A stretch of 64,000 bases of DNA, from the NCBI RefSeq assembly GCF_003403075.1, contig NZ_CP031557.1:930001-994000 (forward strand), in the 5' to 3' direction. The notes beneath the pieces were generated by a model, which made no database searches, had not been told where the DNA came from, and saw only the letters and a program-made list of their open reading frames with translations. Positions 56,050-63,993 of this stretch are shown here, piece by piece (positions within the stretch are counted from its first letter, which is position 1; each line of letters opens with the position of its first letter). Both the position numbers and the translations under genes were made by a program. This stretch comes from Flavobacterium psychrotrophum. GTDB lineage: Bacteria > Bacteroidota > Bacteroidia > Flavobacteriales > Flavobacteriaceae.

Positions 56050-56271
56050 ATGTACAGATTAATTCAGGGCAAAGCTACGGCTTTCAAGCCCAGCGAGCAA
56101 GTATTTGCTATACTTCACGAAAGAGGACTTTCTAAAATTTTCAATTATTCAGATTACGAGCATTTTAAAAAACAATGCAAAGGAGCGTTTAACCGCGCCC
56201 AGGCTATTGCTGAAATGTTTATCGAATATCACGAAGATACCCACAGCGATTATGAAGAATATGTTTACTAA
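56050..56271 (+). CDS. Cassette gene 2: small protein, unknown
   Basis: A 73-residue helical protein (start MYRLIQGKATAFKP, chosen because an earlier ATG at 55990 would read through the hairpin). The sequence SEQVFAILHERGLSKIFNYSDYEHFKKQCKGAFNRAQAIAEMF is followed by an acidic end (HEDTHSDYEEYVY). The acidic tail and its 20-base overlap with the SymE-like gene suggest it could be the antitoxin, but that is inference only. Confidence 0.6.
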   Translation: MYRLIQGKATAFKPSEQVFAILHERGLSKIFNYSDYEHFKKQCKGAFNRAQAIAEMFIEYHEDTHSDYEEYVY

Positions 56272-56461
56272 GCCCGTGCGCTGCCTCACTATTTCTTCTA
56301 AACTTGTAAGGGCGCAATTCAAACGAAGCATTAAGCCACAATTAACGCTTTCGGGCGACTGGATGGCGAAAGCCGGCTTTAGCATAGGGGAAAAAGTTTC
56401 TATTGAAATTGAAGCCGACAGGCTTGTAATTAAACGGCTTGCCGATGTTATGGAGGGTTAG
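56252..56461 (+). CDS. Cassette gene 3: SymE-like toxin
   Basis: The 69-residue protein carries the SymE signature in its second half: KPQLTLSGDWMAKAGFSIGEKVSIEIEADRLVIKRL, an AbrB-like swapped-hairpin strand set. SymE of E. coli is an SOS-induced RNA-cleaving or DNA-condensing toxin repressed by an antisense RNA. The ATG at 56252 overlaps the previous gene; 56261 is an alternative start. It is basic in the N-terminal half. Similar SymE-like genes are frequent on phages and conjugative elements of Bacteroidota. Confidence 0.75.
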   Translation: MKNMFTKPVRCLTISSKLVRAQFKRSIKPQLTLSGDWMAKAGFSIGEKVSIEIEADRLVIKRLADVMEG

Positions 56462-56864
56462 CACTTTTGACCCATTAAGGCACGAACACAAAGAAAATAT
56501 ATTTTACATTCAATCGAAAGGGGAGAACGCAGGGCGACCGCTGCGGGAACCGAAGCGTAATTGCTTTATTATTGAAACTGATTATGAGCATGCCTTTGAA
56601 ATTTGTACTGTTTTATGGATTTCTAAAAAATATGAACCGCTGATTTGTGGTAGTGTAATTCCGTTTTTGCGGATTAGGGATTTTGAAAGTATGGCATTAC
56701 CGTACATCAAAAATCTTTCTTTTAGTCTAACACAAGATATGAAAGCACTTGCATCAATAGACGAATTACTATCTCATACACAAAAGAAGCTGCAACTCGT
56801 CAGGGAGTTAAAAATTAGCACCGCCCTGCACGTTTTAAACAAGTTTGACCGCATTATATATTAA
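56445..56864 (+). CDS. Cassette gene 4: DUF6943-like protein
   Basis: A 139-residue protein (ATG 56445; it overlaps SymE by 17 bases). FYIQSKGENAGRPLREPKRNCFII and FEPLICGSVIPFLRIRDF (with a slightly different spelling, KYEPLICGSVIPFLRI) match what I remember of DUF6943 proteins from Bacteroidota mobile elements. The rest is helical. Function unknown; overlapping translation with the SymE-like gene suggests that they work or are inherited together. A terminator follows 6 bases after the stop. Confidence 0.65.
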   Translation: MLWRVSTFDPLRHEHKENIFYIQSKGENAGRPLREPKRNCFIIETDYEHAFEICTVLWISKKYEPLICGSVIPFLRIRDFESMALPYIKNLSFSLTQDMKALASIDELLSHTQKKLQLVRELKISTALHVLNKFDRIIY

Positions 56865-56870
56865 AGCGAC

Positions 56871-56895
56871 AAAAACGCCTGAGAGGGGCGTTTTT
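56871..56895 (+). terminator. Intrinsic terminator of the plus-strand cassette
   Basis: AAAAACGCC pairs exactly with GGCGTTTTT around a 7-base loop. The A run on the left also gives it a T tail in the minus direction, so it may serve the opposing terminase transcript. Confidence 0.8.
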
Positions 56896-56944
56896 GAAAT
56901 TTTCTCGCGCTGTCGCGCTCGGCTGTATGGAATGTTCCGGCATT

Positions 56945-58636
56945 TTAACCCACGGTAGGGTCGGAATTAGCAAAGCTAACTTTCCTGTTTACGTGTTTTA
57001 AAAACTCTTTACGGCACAACCAGTATTTAACGGCATCAGAAAAATTGGTAGAAAACAATGGCCTTGAAGCCAACGGCAATTTTTCGGTAGACTTATCTTT
57101 AAATATCTGCTTAACGCCTTTATTATTAGTCTTCACTAATATTTTAGTTAGTTCTAAACTGGCTTTAGCATGTCGGCAACCAAATAAATCCATACGCAGC
57201 TTTGGCAATTTCGGATTTGTCTCAGCCAACAACTCTTTCATAAATCTGTATTCTTCTTCCTGCTCAATATTTCCCTGGCCAACGCTCATAAGTCTAACTG
57301 TCCACCGGCTGTCATATTTCTCGATCTCCGTTTTTATTGATGATGCCCAGTCGCGCTTTAGTTTCGCGTACTGATTTCCTGAACGGTCATAGTACAGATC
57401 GAGCGATTTATATTTATGCCCGGAATAGAAATCGCAAAACTTTTTTGCCAGTTCGGCAGTACTTTCCGGAGCCAGCGTGTGAAAGTCTTTAAGGCCATAG
57501 GCGTATTTATTGGAAGTTTGCCCCGTAATCAAACTACACATATCACCAAAGTCGATACCGCCCTCCAACGGCGCATTGTGATTGATGTAGCGGAGTGCCT
57601 GGCTGCTTTCCTGGATTTCGTCCGTCAGCTTGAACCTGTCGTAATAGCTGCTATTGATGCCATCATCAAAAAAGTGATGATCGCCCAGATTACCATAGAA
57701 CTTTTCGCCTTTCTTCAGGTCGATTTTAAAGGAAAGGATAGCGCTCTTAAATTCCTCCAGTCCCAGGGCCGCGAGATTATTTGTAAAGAAACCTTCCGTC
57801 AGGATATCTGCATTTATAAACGACGATACCACGTAAAAAAAAGTCAGTCCCATTCGTGCACGAATCCAGCGTTCCTTCCACTGCAGCACTTGTTTTTTGA
57901 GCGCTGCTATTTTTTTAACATCGCCGGCTTTGCTGTAGTTGTAGAGCTCGCACTTTACCTCATTTAATACCAGGCCTATCTGCAGTGCCAGTTCTACGCG
58001 CTGCACGTCCATTTCTTTTTGCATTTCCCATATCCAGTCGTGATCCCCGGAAAGGATATTGGGCATATCTGTAGTAAATGTTCTGCCGGTATAGTAAGGC
58101 GAATGGCCAAAGCGCGCAAATTCCCCGCGCAGGGCGGGGGTAAGGCGCTTAAGCTTATCGAATTTTAGCAGCCTGGCTTCGTCGCCCGTGATGTGCTGAT
58201 AAGAGTTACCGGCTAGGCCACTGGGCTGATCGAGGCTACCCATATAGAAAAAGCAGCCGTTAAAAATGGAAATAGAATGCTTAAAGGTAAGTGGCGGCTT
58301 GTAAGGAAGCGCAAAATGGGAGGGAGGGCGGGTATCTGTAACATAATGAATCCCTTCTTTCCATCCGAGCTTATTCCACCCATCTATAAGCGTGGGCAGG
58401 ACGTTTTTTATAGCATTTACATAGGTATCGGCTACAAATGCCTGATAACAGCCCGGCATATCATAGCACACATCCTGCAAGCGTTCAGCCACAAACGATG
58501 TTGTTTTACCACCACCACGTCCGGCGATAAGCGCAAAGTTTTGCGGCGCTATAAGGTCTGAAGCTATTTTTACCTTATTTGCAAGCCTGCCCTCTATGAG
58601 TTCATCATTAAGACTTACGTGGATCCTCCTGCTCAT
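56945..58636 (-). CDS. Phage terminase large subunit
   Basis: The 563-residue DNA-packaging motor. The ATPase has Walker A GRGGGKTT (residues 39-46) and a Walker B-like ITGDEARLL (about 150-158). The nuclease half includes GGIDFGDMCSLITGQ near 360, YYDRSGNQYAKLKRDW near 410 and a C-terminal KLRMDLFGCRHAKAS. It is the last gene of the packaging block. Its start overlaps the upstream gene by 29 bases. The portal gene is separated from it by the SymE cassette, which is unusual. Confidence 0.93.
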   Translation of the reverse strand: MSRRIHVSLNDELIEGRLANKVKIASDLIAPQNFALIAGRGGGKTTSFVAERLQDVCYDMPGCYQAFVADTYVNAIKNVLPTLIDGWNKLGWKEGIHYVTDTRPPSHFALPYKPPLTFKHSISIFNGCFFYMGSLDQPSGLAGNSYQHITGDEARLLKFDKLKRLTPALRGEFARFGHSPYYTGRTFTTDMPNILSGDHDWIWEMQKEMDVQRVELALQIGLVLNEVKCELYNYSKAGDVKKIAALKKQVLQWKERWIRARMGLTFFYVVSSFINADILTEGFFTNNLAALGLEEFKSAILSFKIDLKKGEKFYGNLGDHHFFDDGINSSYYDRFKLTDEIQESSQALRYINHNAPLEGGIDFGDMCSLITGQTSNKYAYGLKDFHTLAPESTAELAKKFCDFYSGHKYKSLDLYYDRSGNQYAKLKRDWASSIKTEIEKYDSRWTVRLMSVGQGNIEQEEEYRFMKELLAETNPKLPKLRMDLFGCRHAKASLELTKILVKTNNKGVKQIFKDKSTEKLPLASRPLFSTNFSDAVKYWLCRKEFLKHVNRKVSFANSDPTVG

Positions 58637-59261
58637 TAGGTAGTATTTTAAACGGCATGATATCGGCTTCCTGATACAAGCGATGCCTTTGCTTTTCCGT
58701 CAGTTCCGGCACGCCGTCAATAAGTTTTTTAAGTTCGTTCCTGTTTGCAGCCGGCAGACCGAGCATTTCGGCAGAAGTAAGGTAAAGTTTCACAGGCTCT
58801 TTAAACCACTCTTCAGGAAGATCTTCCTTGTCCGGAAGGTCGAGCTGGCGCATTTTGTAGTTGTCAAAAACCATCTTCATGGCTTTGGCCAGATCGGACA
58901 CATCTTTTACCATCAGGAATGCCATGTTGATAAGCTTATCACCTTTATCAGCATAAATGTTTCGCCAGGCATTTTTAGAAACATGGCTGTCACAGAAGAA
59001 ATATTCAAGCGTTTCTTCGTAGACTTTTTTGGCTTTGTACTGGCTGAAGCCATCGACGATCATTAAATGTTTGATGATTGCTTCTGGGCTTCCGTAGATG
59101 TCGATTCTTTGGTACATGCCCCGAACGCGCTCAAGCAAATTGAGGTATTGTACAATCTCTGCAGGCGCATTGTTAGGATTGCCGTTTTCCATAAAGGCAT
59201 AGATAACCTCAAGATCAATCTCATCTATATCGTGGGCGTTTTTAATGCGTTTTTTGCTCAT
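58608..59261 (-). CDS. Phage packaging-block protein (terminase-associated)
   Basis: A 217-residue helical protein. It has the DIDEIDLEVIYAFMENG start, a region IDIYGSPEAIIKHLMIVDGFSQYKAKKVYEETLEYFFCDS and KNAWRNIYADKGDKLINMAFLMVKDVSDLAKAMKMVF. I recall this protein as conserved just upstream of large terminase in Bacteroidota phages. It may be part of the small terminase or DNA-recognition complex. It overlaps the HTH gene by 4 bases. Confidence 0.7.
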   Translation of the reverse strand: MSKKRIKNAHDIDEIDLEVIYAFMENGNPNNAPAEIVQYLNLLERVRGMYQRIDIYGSPEAIIKHLMIVDGFSQYKAKKVYEETLEYFFCDSHVSKNAWRNIYADKGDKLINMAFLMVKDVSDLAKAMKMVFDNYKMRQLDLPDKEDLPEEWFKEPVKLYLTSAEMLGLPAANRNELKKLIDGVPELTEKQRHRLYQEADIMPFKILPNEQEDPRKS

Positions 59262-59560
59262 TCTCCAAATAGTATTCGGTTGCGTATTTCTTCGACGCGC
59301 AGCCTTTCAGCCTCTTTAAAGTAGACTTGTGCCGCGGTAATGTTGCCAGACTTTGCCAGTTCCAGCTGTTTTTGATTAATGCTAAATTCTGCTACGAGCC
59401 TGCCGCGGTCGTATGCCTGGCGAACGTCAGAACCCAGCTGGTACCACTCCTTTAAAAATGCTGTTTTTTCTACCTGCAGGTAGAGCGCAATTTTTTCTGG
59501 TGAGTAATTTGCACCGGCAAGATCTTCTACCATTTTAAGTTCGTCGTCAGAAAGTATCAT
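59258..59560 (-). CDS. Terminase small subunit-like HTH protein
   Basis: The 100-residue protein begins with a helix-turn-helix-like segment (SPEKIALYLQVEKTAFLKEWYQLGSDVRQAYDRGR) and continues with helices NQKQLELAKSGNITAAQVYFKEAERL. This pattern (HTH, then GR/AE then repeated small helices) is typical of small terminase subunits that bind pac or cos DNA. It starts on the last base of the upstream stop. Confidence 0.7.
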   Translation of the reverse strand: MILSDDELKMVEDLAGANYSPEKIALYLQVEKTAFLKEWYQLGSDVRQAYDRGRLVAEFSINQKQLELAKSGNITAAQVYFKEAERLRVEEIRNRILFGE

Positions 59561-60150
59561 CAGTATTTTTTTAAGTTCGTTTCGGTAAACAGTTTCATCC
59601 GGAAATCGTACAGCTGCTTATCGTTTACAAATGTGTATTGCTCGTATTGAGCGTTGTCGCTCCAGTTGCCGGAACCTTCGACTACAAAGTGCGCATGATG
59701 CGTCTTGAGCAGTGCAACTTTTGCGTGTATCCAGGCATATTGCACTTTAATGTTTGCCCTGGATGCAGCCATGCCCAGCAGGTAATCCATTGTAGCGGGA
59801 TTTCGCGATAGTATTCCGTCGTTGATCAATAGTGTAATTTGCTCGACCATTCCTTTGTCATGCATCTCGATCAGGGCATCGACGACTTTTCGACTGATAC
59901 TATAGGTACAGGCGTGAAGCTCTTTTATAGGGAAAACCTTTGTAATAAGCGCGATGAACGTAAATGCATTAAAGGCGCTGTCTGACTGCAGGTACATTGC
60001 TTCGCCCTCAGATGGTAGCCTGGTCAGGTCCTGCTCTAGGGCAGCGACCTTGCGGAATTGCGATACCAGGTATTTTGCAGTATAACTGCCGTGGCTACTT
60101 TCATCTTCCTGTGGGGCAGACAGCGCTTTATAATCAAATAGTTTATTCAC
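59560..60150 (-). CDS. PLD-like protein in the packaging block
   Basis: A 196-residue protein with one phospholipase-D-like motif near the C-terminus: HAK (His142, Lys144), then GSGN (159-162) and a later Glu in QYEQ. The Asp that usually follows HxK by five positions is Lys here, and the HxK-to-GS distance is longer by three. It is thus a degenerate single HKD unit; dimers could make one site, or it may be a binding protein. PLD-fold proteins include nucleases such as Nuc and BfiI. Overlaps its upstream neighbour by 8 bases. Confidence 0.72.
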   Translation of the reverse strand: MNKLFDYKALSAPQEDESSHGSYTAKYLVSQFRKVAALEQDLTRLPSEGEAMYLQSDSAFNAFTFIALITKVFPIKELHACTYSISRKVVDALIEMHDKGMVEQITLLINDGILSRNPATMDYLLGMAASRANIKVQYAWIHAKVALLKTHHAHFVVEGSGNWSDNAQYEQYTFVNDKQLYDFRMKLFTETNLKKY

Positions 60151-61315
60151 TCAGGCCAAGCTTTTTCTTAACCAGGGCAAGTTTTTGCAGGCGCAGGTCG
60201 AGTTTAGCCTGAAGGCCTGCTTTTACATCTTCAGACACTGCTGCTGCCATATCTGATTTATTGCGGGAGATAAAGGGCTTAGTGCTGTTGATGAACTTAT
60301 GGCATTTATCTGCATCCATTTCTTCTACTTCGCGCTCGATGGCCAGTTTGATGAAAACCGGATGTGTGCCCAAAATTTCTTTGTGCTCAAGGTAATGGTC
60401 AAGCTCTTTTTTTATGGCAGCGCTGGCTTCAAAGTTTGCTGTAGCTGTTTCAGCAAGTTCCAGCTGCTCTGTTTCGGTAAGTTGTAGTGTACCGGCGGCG
60501 AATGCAGCAAGTTTAGCGTGCGCTTCCTGATAGGCGTTGTATGTAGTAATTTTATCTGTGGCTAGAATCTTTAATTCGCTTGGACACTCAGGGTCTTTTA
60601 GAAAAGGATATTCGTCTCGGAATTTTGGAGTTTCTTCTGTAACGGCTGGAGTATTTTCAAATGTTTCTTTTAAGGCTTTTAGTTCTTCGTCAGTAACCTG
60701 AACAGTACCTTCACCTACAAATTTAAAACCCTCAACATGCTCGTCATGGACTTTAATATTTTCAGGCTTTGCAGATTTTAAACCTTCTGCCTCTGCAATC
60801 ACTTCTTCCGGAAGCAAAATATCTGTAAGTTGATCGGCTGCCGTTTCCAGAAGCTCTTCGATCAAGTCTGACTCAAATTTTAACCCTGTGATATCGCGAA
60901 ATTCATCAATACTATCATAGAAAGAAACATGAGTTTTGATTAAAAATAAATCAATGAAACCTAATGTTTTTACTTCAGCTGAATCAAATTTAGGGTAGAG
61001 CGTACCAAATTTTAAAAACAATAGGGAATTCGTTTTATTTTGATCTCTCAAATAATTTATAAACTGTTGAACTGGTCTCAGCTCAATTTTTTCCACCACC
61101 GGCGGTATCTTTTCAAGATCGGTAATCTCGTACACTTTTTGTACTTCGTAAAGCACAATGGCGAGAGAGTCGGGCGTATAGCCCATGTTCAAACGCCTTT
61201 CGGTACCTGTGTTTTTCACAGGCGACTGCCTGTAGAGTTCGAAGGCTTTGTTAAATACCTCTGACGGATCTTCCGGCAGATTATGGAATAACTCCAGTGT
61301 TTTTTGCTTACTCAT
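60143..61315 (-). CDS. Phage protein of the packaging block, unknown
   Basis: The 390-residue protein is Glu/Leu/Lys-rich and mostly helical with a central acidic region (about 170-250). It starts with KQKTLELFHNLPEDPSEVFNKAFELYRQSP and ends with basic helices (LDLRLQKLALVKKKLGLSE). No motif I can name. It is the first gene of the packaging block, preceded by a terminator and the conserved TCCATGTTACAC element. Scaffold-like composition (acidic helix, basic end) is possible but unproven. Confidence 0.7.
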   Translation of the reverse strand: MSKQKTLELFHNLPEDPSEVFNKAFELYRQSPVKNTGTERRLNMGYTPDSLAIVLYEVQKVYEITDLEKIPPVVEKIELRPVQQFINYLRDQNKTNSLLFLKFGTLYPKFDSAEVKTLGFIDLFLIKTHVSFYDSIDEFRDITGLKFESDLIEELLETAADQLTDILLPEEVIAEAEGLKSAKPENIKVHDEHVEGFKFVGEGTVQVTDEELKALKETFENTPAVTEETPKFRDEYPFLKDPECPSELKILATDKITTYNAYQEAHAKLAAFAAGTLQLTETEQLELAETATANFEASAAIKKELDHYLEHKEILGTHPVFIKLAIEREVEEMDADKCHKFINSTKPFISRNKSDMAAAVSEDVKAGLQAKLDLRLQKLALVKKKLGLSE

Positions 61316-61377
61316 AATTATGAATTTTTGTATTAAGATTAATCAGGTACAAAAATGCAGTTGCAAAAAACAAAAGC

Positions 61378-61389
61378 GTGTAACATGGA
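61378..61389 (-). promoter_or_regulatory. Conserved phage element TCCATGTTACAC, copy 2 (packaging block)
   Basis: On the minus strand the 12-mer lies 62 bases before the ATG at 61315 and directly after a terminator, the same arrangement as before the tape measure. Confidence 0.55.
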
Positions 61390-61390
61390 A

Positions 61391-61414
61391 AAAGCCCGTG
61401 ATATCACGGGCTTT
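61391..61414 (-). terminator. Intrinsic terminator (perfect 24-base palindrome)
   Basis: AAAGCCCGTGAT is followed at once by its exact complement, with T runs on the minus side. It separates the capsid/tube candidates from the packaging block. Confidence 0.75.
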
Positions 61415-61440
61415 ACTCAAATTAACAAACACAAACCAAA

Positions 61441-62262
61441 CTATGAACGAGACACTTCGATCAAATATTTTTTTGCACCGGCGTTAAATACACGCAGGCT
61501 TATGGACGCACCCTGAAGGGCGGTCCAGGTAGACCCGGCCACAAGCAGGATATCTGCCGCACCGGCTGTGCCCTGGGCAAGCGTGGCTGGAGCAGCGCCA
61601 CCGCCGCCTATTAAAGTAACGATCTGGCCAACCGGAAGATCAAGCGCAGAAGGCTCGATATCATCAGTCACTGCCATGCTTGGCAACTGGTAATGATTAC
61701 CGTTAGTTTCGTTGATTGCGAACACTGCTGATGTTGCCGGGAATGGCTCAGCATAGATCAGGGCGCCAGTGTAATGGCCCGGCAAGAATCGTGACTTAGC
61801 GTATTGCTCAAACGTAAGCGTTTTTGCGCGGCCTTCGTTATCGTCTTTACCTGTAGCTTTTAGTTGCACCGGAGCGCATTTTGTACCCACTACTTTCCTG
61901 AAACTATCTGCGCAGCTGCCATAGATAATTATAGCGTTAACGCCGGTCCAGTTTGCAATAAACTCGTTTACCGGAAGGTCATCGCCCGGATATTCGCCTA
62001 CAAAACTTTGCTTGTAGGTAATGTTATCTTCTTCACCTTCGGCCTCAAACGGCGCGCTTGTTTTTGACTTGGTAGAGTAAAATGTATACATCCTGGCGTT
62101 GGGCTTCATCACGAAGCTGCCCAGCATATTTACACTGCCGTCATCGCGCAGTGGCCATACGGCTACATCATCGGCAGCAAATATGGTAACGTTTGGCTCT
62201 TTGGGAGCCGCAGCCCCGGGAGAACCTCCCGGAGATTTAGCTAAACTTGTTCTTAAATACAT
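61441..62262 (-). CDS. Phage structural protein, tube- or decoration-like
   Basis: The 273-residue protein has a Gly/Ser/Pro-rich leader region, then beta-rich sequence NVTIFAADDVAVWPLRDDGSVNMLG, SFVMKPNARMYTFYSTKSKTSAPFEAEGEEDNITYKQSF and EFIANWTGVNAIIIYG. This order is like that of tail-tube or major tail proteins that I remember from Bacteroides phages. The C-terminal ~90 residues are a separate Gly/Ala-rich beta domain. It lies 9 bases after the capsid-like gene. It could alternatively decorate the capsid. Confidence 0.55.
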   Translation of the reverse strand: MYLRTSLAKSPGGSPGAAAPKEPNVTIFAADDVAVWPLRDDGSVNMLGSFVMKPNARMYTFYSTKSKTSAPFEAEGEEDNITYKQSFVGEYPGDDLPVNEFIANWTGVNAIIIYGSCADSFRKVVGTKCAPVQLKATGKDDNEGRAKTLTFEQYAKSRFLPGHYTGALIYAEPFPATSAVFAINETNGNHYQLPSMAVTDDIEPSALDLPVGQIVTLIGGGGAAPATLAQGTAGAADILLVAGSTWTALQGASISLRVFNAGAKKYLIEVSRS

Positions 62263-62271
62263 ATCTTGAGA

Positions 62272-63993
62272 TTATTCGATTACACGTTTTGTTTCTGTCC
62301 ATACTCCGGCTATTTTGGTCAGCTGGATGTAGTCTGTCTCGGCATCAAGCGTGGCGTTAGCCGTAAGCTTGACGTTGCCGGTAGTAGTAAGTGTTAGCGC
62401 CGCGTTGGCAGCCTTACCATAGATCCTGATGCTTTTCCTTTCTACACCATTCACAATCCCAGTGAATGCCGTTGTAGAAGCAGTACCGGTATATCGGAAG
62501 ATTGTTCCTGAATCGGCATCCAGCGTTGCTGTAGCAAAGTCCACATCTGTAGATGCTGCCGTAGGCGCTGAAGTTGTTCTGGAAAGTTCTGTAAAGGTCT
62601 TATCGTCGTTAACGTAAAGTGTTAGTGTGCCTCCTGTATTCAGTGCATAATCGCCCTGAATGTTGAACGTTGCATTATCTTTTACATATTTAACACCAGC
62701 CATTGACGGGTTACCTGTAATGGTAATTACCTGCCCTGCAGCAAACTCTCCTTTTGCAACTGCGATGTCCGTTACCCATTTCTCATCTACCACCATGGCG
62801 TTGTAGTTGATTTTTAGCACTCCAGACCTGTCATCGTAAATTGGCACTCTAACATTATCAGCAAACACCGGACAGTCGTTTGACCAAAGTTTTTGCTTGA
62901 TAAATGCTGCTGTGTCGCCTTCTTCAACTTCAGTACCTACAAAAATGAAACGGATACCCAGCCTATAGTCGGCGAAAATCAGTGTATTACGTTTTTCATG
63001 CGTAATAGTGAATTTTCCTTTTTCTGAAGCATCGTAGTCCATGATCTGAATGTTCTTAGAGGACGTAATACCCATGAAGTCTGTATCAGTGTTATCTTTC
63101 AGCACTTGGAACTTGATCCATGGCCTGTCGATAGGGCTTTCAAGGCCGTAGTCTTGTTTACCCTGATCTGTAGAATACTGCAGTGTGTAGATTTCGCCGG
63201 CACGTTTATTATAGGCTTTTCTCCAGCGGTCAGTCAGCTGTAATTCCAGGCCTCCGTTTTTACGTTCGTCTTCCGGAACCATATCTACAAGCTTGTGTAC
63301 ATAGTCTACAATCCCTGCATCTGTAGGAGTACCGATGCTGAACTTGCGGTATTTTTTAGTAACGTCACCGTGGTAATACCACAGATATCTTAGACCGTTC
63401 TGGCTGTTTACTGCAGCACCGGCTGTGTCATCGTCTTCGCTTATAGAATAAATACCGTTGATCTGTGCCTTACGGTCATCAACTTTTTGCTGTTTAACCA
63501 ATTCTGAAAGCAGAAATCCGATGAACGACATTTTCCAAGGATGCGATCCATCCATATTTTTGATGGATGCCAACCAGGTAGTTTCCAATTTCTGAAGTTG
63601 TTGGCCATTAAATTCAATATCAATTTTCTTAGCGAAAACTTTACCTACTTCGGCACCGATCTTGAATTTGTTTTTAGGATTCCAGCCAGCTTTACGGCCC
63701 TGAACAATCTCCTCCGGAATAATATAAGCATCTGCCACCTGGTCGAGTACGCCTGAACGCCTGTCCCATTCTGCAGGAAGATCTTCATAGTCGTTAAACC
63801 ACGAATTGATTACCGTAGGATTTTCGCGCACGAAGTGCTCTAAATCTCCCTGAAGTGTAGGGATTGCACTATCATTACGAAAATCTGTAGCTTTCACACT
63901 ACCATCTCTTAAGCGGGCATTCCACGGACGGCCTTCAAACGCGTCATAGGTCGCACCAGAGCCAAATAAGTGTGTAACAGAGTGTTTTAGCAT
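62272..63993 (-). CDS. Major structural (capsid-like) phage protein; 5' end near window edge
   Basis: A 573-residue protein (first visible ATG; only 7 bases upstream are seen, with no stop, so the gene may be longer). The N-terminal half is helical/charged (VADAYIIPEEIVQGRKAGWNPKNKFKIGAEVGKVFAKKIDIEF, SFIGFLLSELVKQQKVDD), then mixed alpha/beta. The last ~150 residues are a threonine/alanine-rich beta domain (about 430-573) like add-on Ig-type decorations. Size, position and composition fit a major capsid protein of a Bacteroidota phage, but I see no motif that proves it. Confidence 0.55.
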   Translation of the reverse strand: MLKHSVTHLFGSGATYDAFEGRPWNARLRDGSVKATDFRNDSAIPTLQGDLEHFVRENPTVINSWFNDYEDLPAEWDRRSGVLDQVADAYIIPEEIVQGRKAGWNPKNKFKIGAEVGKVFAKKIDIEFNGQQLQKLETTWLASIKNMDGSHPWKMSFIGFLLSELVKQQKVDDRKAQINGIYSISEDDDTAGAAVNSQNGLRYLWYYHGDVTKKYRKFSIGTPTDAGIVDYVHKLVDMVPEDERKNGGLELQLTDRWRKAYNKRAGEIYTLQYSTDQGKQDYGLESPIDRPWIKFQVLKDNTDTDFMGITSSKNIQIMDYDASEKGKFTITHEKRNTLIFADYRLGIRFIFVGTEVEEGDTAAFIKQKLWSNDCPVFADNVRVPIYDDRSGVLKINYNAMVVDEKWVTDIAVAKGEFAAGQVITITGNPSMAGVKYVKDNATFNIQGDYALNTGGTLTLYVNDDKTFTELSRTTSAPTAASTDVDFATATLDADSGTIFRYTGTASTTAFTGIVNGVERKSIRIYGKAANAALTLTTTGNVKLTANATLDAETDYIQLTKIAGVWTETKRVIE

